A DNA stretch of 8,050 nt from Candidatus Kapaibacterium sp. (GCA_027858275.1 JAQIDA010000308.1:1-8050); one strand, 5' to 3'; positions 1 to 6,917 are shown, counted from the stretch's first letter. Notes: a model not told the origin generated them from the letters alone. A program made the numbers and translations.

Positions 1-884
1 ATATTTCCTTGTTCGATGCTTTTCGACAAGCGGACAGTAACGGCGGGCTTCAGTCAAGAGCGAAGAAAGCAGCGGCGAATTTCACGGCATTTATTGAAAA
101 ATATATTAATATGAAGGAAGATTCTTCTCCTTCACAAACAGCGATTGAGTTTATCGAAGCATCGGGTATTCTGAAGATGTATAAGGATATCGGCACTGAC
201 GATTCGCTCGACAGATGGAACAATATTCAGCAATTGCTTGCGGATATATCGGACTTTTTCCGCAAGAACAAGAAAGCTGTGTTTGAAGATTATTTACAGC
301 AAATCGCCCAGATGTCCGATATTGACGAAAAGGAATTGGGGGACGATCAAGTAAAATTAATGACTCTCCATTCCGCGAAAGGTCTCGAATTCCCGATTGT
401 ATTCATATCCGGTTTAGAGCAAGGAATAGTCCCACTCGCTAAGGCGGAAACCGACCCTGAAGAAGAGGAAGAAGAACGCCGATTGTTCTATGTGGGTATC
501 ACCCGTGCTGAGAAAAAATTATATATGAGCTATGCAGTGCGCCGCAATCGCTTCGGAGAAATCAAACAAAAGATGCCGTCCGCGTTTTTGCGGGAGCTCA
601 ATCCGGATTGCTTATTAAAAACAAAAAGACCTGCTAACAACACTCCCTCCCCGGCTTTCAGACCCAAGGCAATGCGCACAACTCGTTCGCCCTTCGTCCG
701 GCCCCAACCGATTCCGGAAGAGCTGAACTATAAAAAAGGGGACGAAGTGAAACATTCCCAATTCGGTCTCGGCAAAGTTGAAGCAGTAGCGGGTTCGGGT
801 GATAATGTCAAAGCGGTAGTGTTTTTCAGATCTGTGGGCAGGAAGGTTTTGATGCTGAAATTTGCTAAGTTGGAGCGGATGTGA
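1..884 (+). CDS. pcrA: PcrA/UvrD-type superfamily 1 DNA helicase, C-terminal part (5' end outside window)
   Basis: ATP-dependent 3'-5' DNA helicase of the UvrD/PcrA/Rep family, acting in nucleotide excision repair and replication-associated repair in the cytoplasm. The frame is open to the first base (Ile-Ser-Leu-Phe-Asp precedes the first possible TTG at 9), so the gene starts outside the window; about 294 codons are seen of a usual 700-780. Visible in order: helicase motif V, MTLHSAKGLEF, at 360-392, followed by a typical GLEQGIVPL; an acidic stretch of Glu residues; motif VI, RRLFYVGITRAEKK, around 478-520; and a basic, proline-rich linker. The end, about 738-881, reads KGDEVKHSQFGLGKV and matches the small Tudor-like C-terminal domain of PcrA/UvrD that contacts RNA polymerase in well-studied members. 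Motifs Ia-IV and the Walker A site are outside the window. Family assignment is secure; pcrA versus uvrD is a naming choice. Confidence 0.93.
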   Translation, partial: ISLFDAFRQADSNGGLQSRAKKAAANFTAFIEKYINMKEDSSPSQTAIEFIEASGILKMYKDIGTDDSLDRWNNIQQLLADISDFFRKNKKAVFEDYLQQIAQMSDIDEKELGDDQVKLMTLHSAKGLEFPIVFISGLEQGIVPLAKAETDPEEEEEERRLFYVGITRAEKKLYMSYAVRRNRFGEIKQKMPSAFLRELNPDCLLKTKRPANNTPSPAFRPKAMRTTRSPFVRPQPIPEELNYKKGDEVKHSQFGLGKVEAVAGSGDNVKAVVFFRSVGRKVLMLKFAKLERM

Positions 885-937
885 AGGATTTGTCTGAGCA
901 GATGATGAAGAATTTCATATATTATTTATAATCTGAC

Positions 938-966
938 GTAGGGGCGATCCCTCGTGGTCGCCCGGG
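938..966. repeat. GC-rich REP-like palindrome
   Basis: A GC-rich hairpin lies in otherwise AT-rich intergenic DNA. The arms GGGCGA (942-947) and TCGCCC (958-963) are perfectly complementary around a 10-nt centre that can partly pair. The flanks GTAG and GGG complete a pattern resembling the short GTAGGGGCGA...TCGCCC palindromes scattered through many bacterial genomes; that resemblance is from general knowledge, not a search. No T-run follows on either strand, so it is not a standard intrinsic terminator. It could still protect the 3' end of the helicase mRNA. Confidence 0.55.
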
Positions 967-978
967 TTTGAAAAAAAA

Positions 979-1020
979 TCATCCGATGAAATTTTAATAC
1001 TTCCAACACTCATCGGATAA
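979..1020 (-). terminator. Large-loop inverted repeat, terminator-like on the minus strand
   Basis: ATCCGATGA (981-989) and TCATCGGAT (1010-1018) form a perfect 9-bp inverted repeat around a 20-nt AT-rich loop. Read on the minus strand, the stem can extend to 11 bp with one G-U pair and is followed by eight U residues (plus-strand A-run 971-978). That is intrinsic-terminator geometry apart from the long loop. No minus-strand gene lies just upstream of it, so its role may instead be as an operator or a 5'-UTR stem for the SDR gene that starts 55 nt later. Confidence 0.4.
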
Positions 1021-1074
1021 AAAGATTGATAGAAATTTAATAACTAAGTGAATTAACAGAACTAGCATCACACT

Positions 1075-1788
1075 ATGAAAAACAAAATAATATGGATCAC
1101 CGGAGCGAGCCGCGGAATCGGTTTCGCTTGCGCCAAAGCATTGGCAGCGCGAGGCGCGAAGCTTGTGCTTAGCTGTTCTTCTCAGGAAACCGCCCGAGCG
1201 ATGAAAAAGGAGTTTGCCGAGACTCCGGATGTTTATATCATGCCCTTTGATATTCGAAATGATGTTGCTATTAAGAAAGTAGTGCAAAAAGTGAAGCTCA
1301 CAATGGGGCAAGTTGATATACTGATCAATAACGCCGGTATCGCAAAGTTCGGCGCGGCTGTAGAGATGTCAATCGAGGATTTGTATGATATGACTGCTAT
1401 TAATTTCAGAGCTCTTGTTCAATGCACACAAGCCGTTTTGCCGCAAATGATTGAATCAGGCAGCGGCATGATAATCAATATTAATTCCGTTGTTTCGCAA
1501 AAAGTTTTTGCCTATTGCGCGGCTTATTCAGCTTCTAAGGCGGCGGCTCTGGCCTATAGTCGCTCATTGAGAGAAGAACTGAGATCAACCGGAGTAAAAA
1601 TAGTAGATATTCTGCCCGGAGCTACTGAAACAGATATTTGGGACGATAAAAGCAGAGAAGAAAGCGGCACGAGGATGATGCAACCGGGAGATGTTGCCGC
1701 CGCAGTCGATCACGCTATTCAGGCAATGCTGAACGATAGATTGATGATTGAGGAAATGGTGCTGAGACCGCAAGGAGGAGACTTGTAA
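1075..1788 (+). CDS. Short-chain dehydrogenase/reductase (SDR), classical type
   Basis: NAD(P)-dependent oxidoreductase of 237 aa, the usual length for a classical SDR, probably soluble and cytoplasmic. The Rossmann cofactor motif TGASRGIG is at residues 9-16, the acidic FDIRN around Asp59, NNAG at 85-88, and the structural/catalytic Asn at 110. The catalytic Ser138, Tyr151 and Lys155 (YSASK) have the standard spacing, followed by the PGATETD loop near 193-199. All active-site residues are present, so it should be active. The substrate cannot be read from the sequence; Arg13 in the glycine-rich motif hints at NADP(H) preference, which is an inference. The ATG at 1075 has no Shine-Dalgarno sequence, but it places the Rossmann motif at the correct distance from the N-terminus. 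The C-terminal residues beyond about 200 are specific to this protein and give no further clue. Confidence 0.93.
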   Translation: MKNKIIWITGASRGIGFACAKALAARGAKLVLSCSSQETARAMKKEFAETPDVYIMPFDIRNDVAIKKVVQKVKLTMGQVDILINNAGIAKFGAAVEMSIEDLYDMTAINFRALVQCTQAVLPQMIESGSGMIININSVVSQKVFAYCAAYSASKAAALAYSRSLREELRSTGVKIVDILPGATETDIWDDKSREESGTRMMQPGDVAAAVDHAIQAMLNDRLMIEEMVLRPQGGDL

Positions 1789-1792
1789 GATA

Positions 1793-1807
1793 AACCTTCC
1801 GAAGGTT
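1793..1807. repeat. 15-nt palindrome between SDR and lipoprotein genes
   Basis: AACCTTC (1793-1799), a single central C, then GAAGGTT (1801-1807) form a perfect palindrome 5 nt after the SDR stop codon. As RNA the usable stem is short because the centre must open to form a loop. The nearest T-run (1824-1829) is too far away for a standard terminator. A dyad operator or weak mRNA 3'-end stem is possible. Confidence 0.3.
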
Positions 1808-1848
1808 AAGAGTAGTTTGCAACTTTTTTCATTTTAAAAAGGATAATT

Positions 1849-2286
1849 ATGAAATATCTACTTATGATTTTTATATTGTGTTTCGCAATTTCTTGCGAAG
1901 ATGAGAGCAACTCTGTTATAATTGACTCAAATATGCCCGAAGGCAATACGGATTATTATGTTCGAATTCAGTCTTTGATTCCAAATCCTGCCGGTACTGA
2001 CAGCGGAAAGGAAAGCTTTATGCTAAAGAATTACGCTAATCGAGAATGCGATTTGACCGGTTGGTATGTGGAGGACCTTGCCTCAAAGCGATGTGAGCTA
2101 GATTCCGTAGGTATACTCGGGGCGAACGCTTCATATAATTATATTATTCTCAACGTGACGATGCTCAATAATGCATCTGAAACCGTGTATTTGAAAACCA
2201 AAGATGATATTATTGTTCAAACCGTCACTTATAAAAACGCTGGTGTAGATGAGGTAATCAGCACTGAACCTGAAACGGAAGAATAG
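1849..2286 (+). CDS. Small lipoprotein with lamin-tail-like domain
   Basis: Protein of 145 aa. It begins with a short lipoprotein signal (Lys2, hydrophobic residues 3-14) and a lipobox-like AISC with the lipidated Cys at 16. The mature start CEDES is rich in acidic residues, as in the export signal of surface-exposed Bacteroidota lipoproteins, so an outer-membrane, possibly cell-surface location is likely. Residues about 38-130 have the pattern of a lamin-tail domain: VRIQSLIPNPAGTDSGKESF, DLTGWYVED, a glycine-containing turn, LNNASETVYLK and VQTVTYKN. This immunoglobulin-like beta fold is common in secreted bacterial proteins and has no known catalytic role. The tail is acidic. An AAAAAGGA ribosome binding site at 1836-1843 lies 5 nt before the ATG. 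The stop is 5 nt from the uvrC start, so the two are probably co-transcribed. Lipoprotein call is firm; domain call is moderate. Confidence 0.85.
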   Translation: MKYLLMIFILCFAISCEDESNSVIIDSNMPEGNTDYYVRIQSLIPNPAGTDSGKESFMLKNYANRECDLTGWYVEDLASKRCELDSVGILGANASYNYIILNVTMLNNASETVYLKTKDDIIVQTVTYKNAGVDEVISTEPETEE

Positions 2287-2291
2287 TTTGA

Positions 2292-3302
2292 ATGAATGAT
2301 TTTCACTCAGAGGAAGAAGCGATAAATAAAGGAAACAAGCCGAAAACTGATAAAAATGAGTTTTCCCTAAAAGAAAAAATCGCCTCGCTTCCGACAAAAC
2401 CGGGTATTTATAAATACTCCGATTCTGCCGGAACAATTATCTATGTCGGAAAAGCGATTAATCTCCGCAATCGAGTCAAATCATATTTTCAGTACGGTCG
2501 CCCCGTTGACGCTAAAACTAAAGTTCTGACACAAAAAATCGTTGATGTGGAAATTATCGTCACCGACTCCGAAGCCGAAGCTCTTATCCTCGAAAACACT
2601 CTAATCAAAAAGTACAAACCTCGATATAATATCATGCTAAAGGATGATAAAACTTATCCCTATGTGCGTGTAACTAATGAGGATTATCCTCGAATGTTTG
2701 TTACGAGGCGAGTGATTCGTGACGGCTCAAAATACTATGGACCCTTCACTGAAGGCGGGCAGCTTAAAGCACTGATGAAAACGATTCGGTCGTTGTTTAT
2801 GCTTCGTAGTTGTGACTATAAAATCAACGCAGAATCTATCGCAACCAATAAATACAAACTTTGCTTGGATTACCATATTAAAAAGTGTGACGGGCCTTGC
2901 GAGGGTCTGATTTCAAAGGAGCTTTATAATCAGAATGTAAAACACGCCGTACGCGCTTTGAACGGGAAAACCGAGGATATTCGGAAACATCTGAAAACAG
3001 AAATGGGGCGTTTGTCCGAGGACATGCTCTTCGAGGAGGCGGCTGTTGTCAGAAACAAGTATTTGCAGCTCAATGAGTATTTATCAAAACAGAAAATCGT
3101 TACGACTGAGCTGATTGACCGAGACATCTTCGGTTTCGCTCGTGTGGACTCTGACGCTTGTGTATTGGTGTTCAAAGTTCGAGACGGAAAGTTGCTCGGC
3201 AAAAGGCATTTTATTATCACAAAAGTATTGGATCAACCCGACGATCGAATCTTGCAAAAAGCCGCGGAAAAATGGTATTTCGAGACAGGATTTGTACCCT
3301 AA
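2292..3302 (+). CDS. uvrC: UvrC, N-terminal half (excinuclease ABC subunit C, interrupted by in-frame stop)
   Basis: First half of UvrC, the nuclease that makes both incisions next to DNA lesions when recruited by UvrB. The 336 residues contain the GIY-YIG domain responsible for the 3' incision: GIY at 38-40, YVG at 51-53, the catalytic-type Arg59 in NLRNR, and Glu101 in EALILENTLIKKYKPRYN. Next comes the four-cysteine region (Cys174, 191, 199, 203, with KKCDGPC), typical of the UvrC iron-sulfur site, then a UVR motif around 228-262 that binds UvrB. After it comes the first part of the conserved central region (DRDIFGFARVDSDA onward). The frame then meets TAA at 3300-3302 right after the sequence WYFETGFVP; intact UvrCs continue here. 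The first GIY residue is 37 residues in, about 20 more than usual, so a later start is possible. Weak GGAAG at 2277-2281 precedes the chosen ATG by 10 nt. Confidence 0.9.
   Translation: MNDFHSEEEAINKGNKPKTDKNEFSLKEKIASLPTKPGIYKYSDSAGTIIYVGKAINLRNRVKSYFQYGRPVDAKTKVLTQKIVDVEIIVTDSEAEALILENTLIKKYKPRYNIMLKDDKTYPYVRVTNEDYPRMFVTRRVIRDGSKYYGPFTEGGQLKALMKTIRSLFMLRSCDYKINAESIATNKYKLCLDYHIKKCDGPCEGLISKELYNQNVKHAVRALNGKTEDIRKHLKTEMGRLSEDMLFEEAAVVRNKYLQLNEYLSKQKIVTTELIDRDIFGFARVDSDACVLVFKVRDGKLLGKRHFIITKVLDQPDDRILQKAAEKWYFETGFVP
3300..3302 (+). other. In-frame TAA splitting uvrC
   Basis: The codon series gta-ccc-TAA-gac-gtg-atg interrupts what is otherwise one open frame of 630 sense and stop codons from 2292 to 4181. 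Both sides are in the same frame (all codon starts are multiples of 3), so no insertion or deletion is needed. One base change from a Lys, Gln or Glu codon would create it; intact UvrCs often have Lys or Arg after FVP/IP at this place. TAA serves as a normal stop elsewhere in the window (SDR gene at 1786-1788, end of uvrC at 4182-4184), so wholesale reassignment is unlikely. Confidence 0.85.
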
Positions 3303-3305
3303 GAC

Positions 3306-4184
3306 GTGATGATGCCCTTTCTGCCTGATGATTCAGGCATTCTTACAAAATGGATGAAGAGTATTCGCAAGAAAAATGTGGAATTGTTTGTCCCTCAGCT
3401 TGGGGACAAAAAGAAATTTGTAAATATGGCGAGTATCAACGCTGAATTTCAACTTAAAGAATATCATCTGGCAATTTCCAAGCGTGAGCAAACTGTACCT
3501 CATGTTCTTAAATCCATGCAACGCGATTTGAGAATGAAAAATCCGCCGATAAGAATCGAATGCTTTGACAACTCGCATATTCAGGGTACGGAACTTGTTT
3601 CTTCGTGCGTGGTTTTTGAAAACGGTCGACCTAAGAAATCTGATTACCGAAAATTTATCAGCAGAACCGTAGAAGGCAATGACGATTTCGCCGCTATGAA
3701 AGAAGTAGTCAGTCGCCGCTATACACGATTGATAAAAGAAAAAGCCCAATTGCCTGATCTGATTATTATTGACGGCGGCAAGGGTCAGCTCTCGCAAGCG
3801 GTTGATATATTGAACGAATTGGGTATCTCGGACAAAATCTTAGTAGTGGGTCTCGCAAAACGTTTGGATGAAATCTTTTTTCCGGGTGAATCAGAATCCT
3901 TAGTTCTCCCCCGGGCTTCAAGCAGTCTGATGCTTATTCAACATCTCAGAGACGAAGCTCACCGATTTGCGATCAGCTTCCACAGACAACTGCGCGACAA
4001 ACGCACTCTGCAAACTGAATTAACAGAAATTCCGGGTGTCGGAGAGAAAACCGCTAAAAAGTTGTTAATTGAATTCGGCTCAGTCGAAAATGTCAAAAAA
4101 ACAAGTTTTGAAGAATTATCAAAAATTGTGAATGCACGAATTAGTAAAGCTGTTATAGAGTTTTATGAGGGCGGAAAAGATTAA
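3306..4184 (+). CDS. uvrC: UvrC, C-terminal half (RNase H-like endonuclease and helix-hairpin-helix domains)
   Basis: Second half of UvrC, in the same frame as the first half and beginning one codon after the TAA. It carries the RNase H-like domain responsible for the 5' incision. The catalytic residues are all present: Asp88 in RIECFDNSHIQG, Asp156 in LIIIDGGKGQ and His219 in RDEAHRFAI (numbered from the GTG at 3306). The C-terminal helix-hairpin-helix pair follows, with IPGVGEKTAKKLL at about 242-254, and binds DNA. If translated alone it could start at GTG 3306, or at ATG 3309 or 3312, by reinitiation right after the upstream stop. No good ribosome binding site is present; AGGA at 3287-3290 is too far. 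Together the halves make about 630 codons, near the normal UvrC length of 600-630. The cut falls close to the border of the catalytic domain, so two separate polypeptides are conceivable. Confidence 0.9.
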   Translation: MMMPFLPDDSGILTKWMKSIRKKNVELFVPQLGDKKKFVNMASINAEFQLKEYHLAISKREQTVPHVLKSMQRDLRMKNPPIRIECFDNSHIQGTELVSSCVVFENGRPKKSDYRKFISRTVEGNDDFAAMKEVVSRRYTRLIKEKAQLPDLIIIDGGKGQLSQAVDILNELGISDKILVVGLAKRLDEIFFPGESESLVLPRASSSLMLIQHLRDEAHRFAISFHRQLRDKRTLQTELTEIPGVGEKTAKKLLIEFGSVENVKKTSFEELSKIVNARISKAVIEFYEGGKD

Positions 4185-4266
4185 TCTGCTACCGGAAAAA
4201 TATTATTGGGTAATGTGATTATTATTTATCAGTTTACAGTTTGTGTATGTTTTTCACAATTTGAAT

Positions 4267-6234
4267 ATGATTATGACAGATGCATTAGAGCTTATAGAGA
4301 ACAGATTACTTGAATTAGAAGCAAGTGCTTATAGTTGCGAAGAATATCAAATTCCGACTTATTGGCTGAAAAATGATCCCTGCAATTGCTTTAAAGATGA
4401 CAACTATATTTCCAAAGTCAATCCGATTGAATATTTCCTGCATCAGATCAGAAAAATCCAAGACTCTGAGTCATCCGAAACAATAAAACTGTCGAGTCTT
4501 GAGTATACGCGAGGGGCTGTTGTATACAATATGATGATTAGATACGCAACAGCATTCAAACACAGCGGCGGCTCTGAATTGAGGATTGATTGTGCTGACA
4601 ATGAGTTTCGTGAAACCGGGACTTTCCTCAAAGCAATCGCAATTCTGCCCTATATCCAATCTCTCGGAGTTAATACAATTTACCTGTTGCCGATTACTGC
4701 AATCGGAAAGGACAGGAAAAAGGGAAATGCCGGCTCTCCTTATGCCGTAAAAAATCATTTTCAGCCTGACGAGATGTTATCTGAACCAATTTTGGATCTT
4801 AGTCCCGGGCTCCAATTCAGAGCTTTTGTTGATGCTGCGCATTGCCTCGGCATGAAAGTAATACATGAATTTGTCTTTCGAACTATGAGCGTTGACAGTG
4901 ACCTTGCTATTGATCACCCGGAATGGTTCTACTGGATTAATGAAGCAGATAAAAATAAATACGGAATGCCGAGGTTCTTAAATTCATATTTGGATATTAT
5001 CAGAACAAAAGTAGATAACGAAGATTACAACAAATTGCCCCTTCCCGACAAAGATTACAGGAGCCTTTTCAAAGATCCGCCGGAACTCGCAAAGAATATT
5101 GACGGAAAAGTTTACGGTTTGAATGACAGATGGGAAAAAATGATAATCCCGAGTGCCTTCTGTGATTGGCCGCCGGACGACCCACAGCCGCTTTGGGATG
5201 ACGTTACTTATTTGAAACTGCACGATCATCCTGATTACAACTACATCTCGTATAATACTGTCAGAATGTATGATAAGTGTTTAGACGGGAAAAACTATAG
5301 AGTTGAGGATCTGTGGGAATACCTCAGGGGAATAATCCCCTATTATATCCAACATTTCAATATTGACGGAGTGATGCTTGATATGGGGCATTCATTGCCT
5401 CGCACTCTCAGATCCGCAATTGTTGATACTGTAAAACAGACGCACCCTGAATTTGTTTTTTGGGAAGAGAATTTTTATCCGAGCATTAAGTCTGTTAATG
5501 AGGGCTATGATGCTGTAGTCGGCAAACTCTGTCTTGATGAGCATAACCCAAAAGATTTGAAAAAATATTTCGATTTACTGAGTCGGGAAGGCTCTGTTAT
5601 TGCGGGATTGGCTACTGCCGAGACTCATAATACTCCAAGGGCTGCATCAGACATTATGGGAGTTAATTTTAATAAAATGACTTGGTTTATGAATAATTTG
5701 CTGCCTGCTGTTCCGTTTATTCATGCAGGTTTTGAACTGTGCGAGACTATTCCCGTCAATACAGGTTTGGGCTTCAATACCGAGGAAGCAGTACAATACC
5801 CTGCCTCTAAGTTAGCTTTGTTTTCATACCGCGAATTACATTGGTCTAATAAAAACAAGATAATCTATTTTATCAGACAAGTCTCGAGAATACGAGTTGA
5901 GTATCAAGATTTGATTTGCGACTATTCCGCTGATTCGTTTGTATCCCTCAAAACTTCTTCTGAAGAAATAATATCGTTTATGAGGGTTGATCCAATCAGT
6001 GATATAAAGATATTTTTTGTGTGCAGCTATGCTGATAAAAAACAATACTTCACTGTTGGAATTCCCGGACTGAACGCGGATATGAAAGATTTAATCAATG
6101 ATCAAGTTTATAATGTAGTCAACGGGAATTTTATTTGTGAGTTGGAACCTCGCGGATTCATCTGCGCCATTATAAACAACTCCGACAATCATATTATTGG
6201 CAATGGAAATGATGATTCCGGAGGCGATAAATGA
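4267..6234 (+). CDS. GH13/alpha-amylase-like protein with atypical active-site motifs
   Basis: Predicted cytoplasmic protein of about 655 aa, no signal peptide, with the (beta/alpha)8 barrel of the alpha-amylase family GH13. Numbering is from the GTG at 4243. Strand beta1-2 region: GTFLKAIAILPYIQSLGVNTIYLLPI from 126, then KKGNAGSPYAV near 160-169, resembling GlgE-like maltosyltransferases and related alpha-glucan enzymes. Motif I is VIHEF with Glu209 replacing the usual Asp, and no Asn-His following. Motif II is DGVMLDMGH (375-383): nucleophile Asp380 is kept but the nearly invariant Arg two before it is Met378. Motif III keeps the acid/base Glu408 (FWEEN). Motif IV is ETHNTPR, with Asn463 where the third catalytic Asp is normal. 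HAGFEL and a C-terminal beta domain follow. The fold is well preserved, so this looks like a divergent subfamily, active or not, rather than a decaying gene. Start chosen at ATG 4267 (or 4273); GTG 4243 is also open; none has a ribosome binding site. Confidence 0.85.
   Translation: MIMTDALELIENRLLELEASAYSCEEYQIPTYWLKNDPCNCFKDDNYISKVNPIEYFLHQIRKIQDSESSETIKLSSLEYTRGAVVYNMMIRYATAFKHSGGSELRIDCADNEFRETGTFLKAIAILPYIQSLGVNTIYLLPITAIGKDRKKGNAGSPYAVKNHFQPDEMLSEPILDLSPGLQFRAFVDAAHCLGMKVIHEFVFRTMSVDSDLAIDHPEWFYWINEADKNKYGMPRFLNSYLDIIRTKVDNEDYNKLPLPDKDYRSLFKDPPELAKNIDGKVYGLNDRWEKMIIPSAFCDWPPDDPQPLWDDVTYLKLHDHPDYNYISYNTVRMYDKCLDGKNYRVEDLWEYLRGIIPYYIQHFNIDGVMLDMGHSLPRTLRSAIVDTVKQTHPEFVFWEENFYPSIKSVNEGYDAVVGKLCLDEHNPKDLKKYFDLLSREGSVIAGLATAETHNTPRAASDIMGVNFNKMTWFMNNLLPAVPFIHAGFELCETIPVNTGLGFNTEEAVQYPASKLALFSYRELHWSNKNKIIYFIRQVSRIRVEYQDLICDYSADSFVSLKTSSEEIISFMRVDPISDIKIFFVCSYADKKQYFTVGIPGLNADMKDLINDQVYNVVNGNFICELEPRGFICAIINNSDNHIIGNGNDDSGGDK
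6220..6224 (+). promoter_or_regulatory. Strong Shine-Dalgarno inside the 3' end of the GH13-like gene
   Basis: GGAGG lies 6 nt before the ATG at 6231, within the last codons of the upstream gene. It fixes the start of the 146-aa gene and, with the ATGA stop/start overlap, indicates translational coupling. Confidence 0.75.
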
Positions 6235-6671
6235 GGGATGAACTCCTTGAATTGACTCTGTCTGACAATATAAGAAATAAGGCATTGCATGATTTTAACG
6301 GTGAGTTAGCATGGAAACGCACGGACATACCTGAGGTTCTAAACGGACTTATTGAAAAACAATATTCGATCATCGGAATAGAGCTGTGGGCAGCGAAAAC
6401 TTATGACGAAAGCGACAGGCTTGAATCCATGAAAGTTTTGTTTCTGAATGTCAGCGGCATTATTAAAGGGAAACTTCCATTGAAAGACGGCAGCGCAAAA
6501 GCGTTTAGAGATTTCTTTGAACCAAAAGAGAACGAAACCTATACGGAATTTGTTAAAAGCTCTTCAATAGACGCAACTGCTTCGATCAATCGAATGAATG
6601 CTGAATTTTTTATAGCAACAGAGTTTGAAACCAAATTATTTTATCATTTAATATTTACTGATGAATTTTAA
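6231..6671 (+). CDS. Unrecognised 146-aa protein coupled to the GH13-like gene
   Basis: I do not recognise the family. The protein is soluble-looking, with no signal peptide or membrane segment, mildly acidic and cysteine-free. The N-terminal part (MRDELLELTLSDNIRNKAL) is predicted helical. It is followed by GELAWKRTDIPEVLNGLIEKQYSIIGIELWAA, which reads as a helix leading into a beta strand. Later there is a hydrophobic VLFLNVSGII segment, and the C-terminus (AEFFIATEFETKLFYHLIF) is beta-like. The gene overlaps the GH13-like stop by four bases (ATGA at 6231-6234) and has its own GGAGG, so the two are made together and probably act in the same process or complex. It could be a small regulatory or binding partner of the GH13-like protein, but that rests on context alone. 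The gene ends with TAA at 6669-6671 and no strong terminator follows at once. Confidence 0.8.
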   Translation: MRDELLELTLSDNIRNKALHDFNGELAWKRTDIPEVLNGLIEKQYSIIGIELWAAKTYDESDRLESMKVLFLNVSGIIKGKLPLKDGSAKAFRDFFEPKENETYTEFVKSSSIDATASINRMNAEFFIATEFETKLFYHLIFTDEF

Positions 6672-6814
6672 CGATCATAAATAAACTTCGCTTAATTTCT
6701 GTGATATAATCTTATTTCCTCACTTCTCTCGGGCAACTCAACAATAGTTTATTCTGACAAACCGGGCTCATATTAACAATCATAATCGGAAAAATATATT
6801 TAAATCAATAATTA

Positions 6815-6835
6815 TCAGATTGATGTACAATCTGA
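6815..6835 (+). terminator. Possible weak terminator or operator hairpin
   Basis: TCAGATTG and CAATCTGA pair perfectly around a 5-nt ATGTA loop. A pyrimidine-rich stretch ending TCTCTTTT follows after 5 nt, less uniform than a true U-run. It is the best candidate for ending the transcript from the GH13-like and 146-aa genes, about 145 nt past the stop, but a dyad operator is as likely. Confidence 0.3.
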
Positions 6836-6917
6836 CTAACTCTCTTTTAAGTCAAGATTATAGACATATTTAATATACATTATCCTGAGTCAGAATAGTA
6901 TTTGCATAATATTTTAT

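Noticed and set aside
994..1311. 105-aa minus-strand open frame over the start of the SDR gene
   Set aside because: It overlaps the SDR Rossmann region, its protein has no domain pattern, and the SDR assignment is certain.
1813..1819. TAGTTTG as a promoter -7 element for the lipoprotein gene
   Set aside because: It is one base short of TAnnTTTG and has no TTG at the right distance upstream.
3300..3302. Genetic-code change in which TAA encodes an amino acid
   Set aside because: TAA ends several other genes in this window at the expected family lengths, including the second half of uvrC and the SDR gene.
3115..3309. 64-aa plus-strand open frame in another frame within uvrC
   Set aside because: It is a shadow frame. 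The two uvrC halves are in the same frame, so no frameshift product is needed.
3333..3797. 154-aa minus-strand open frame inside uvrC
   Set aside because: It is antisense to the conserved RNase H-like motifs of uvrC, has no recognisable domain or ribosome binding site, and is explained by the codon use of the real gene.
4235..4243. TACAGTTTG as a promoter -7 element for the GH13-like gene
   Set aside because: It has one base too many between TA and TTTG and the nearest upstream TTG is 26 nt away, too far.
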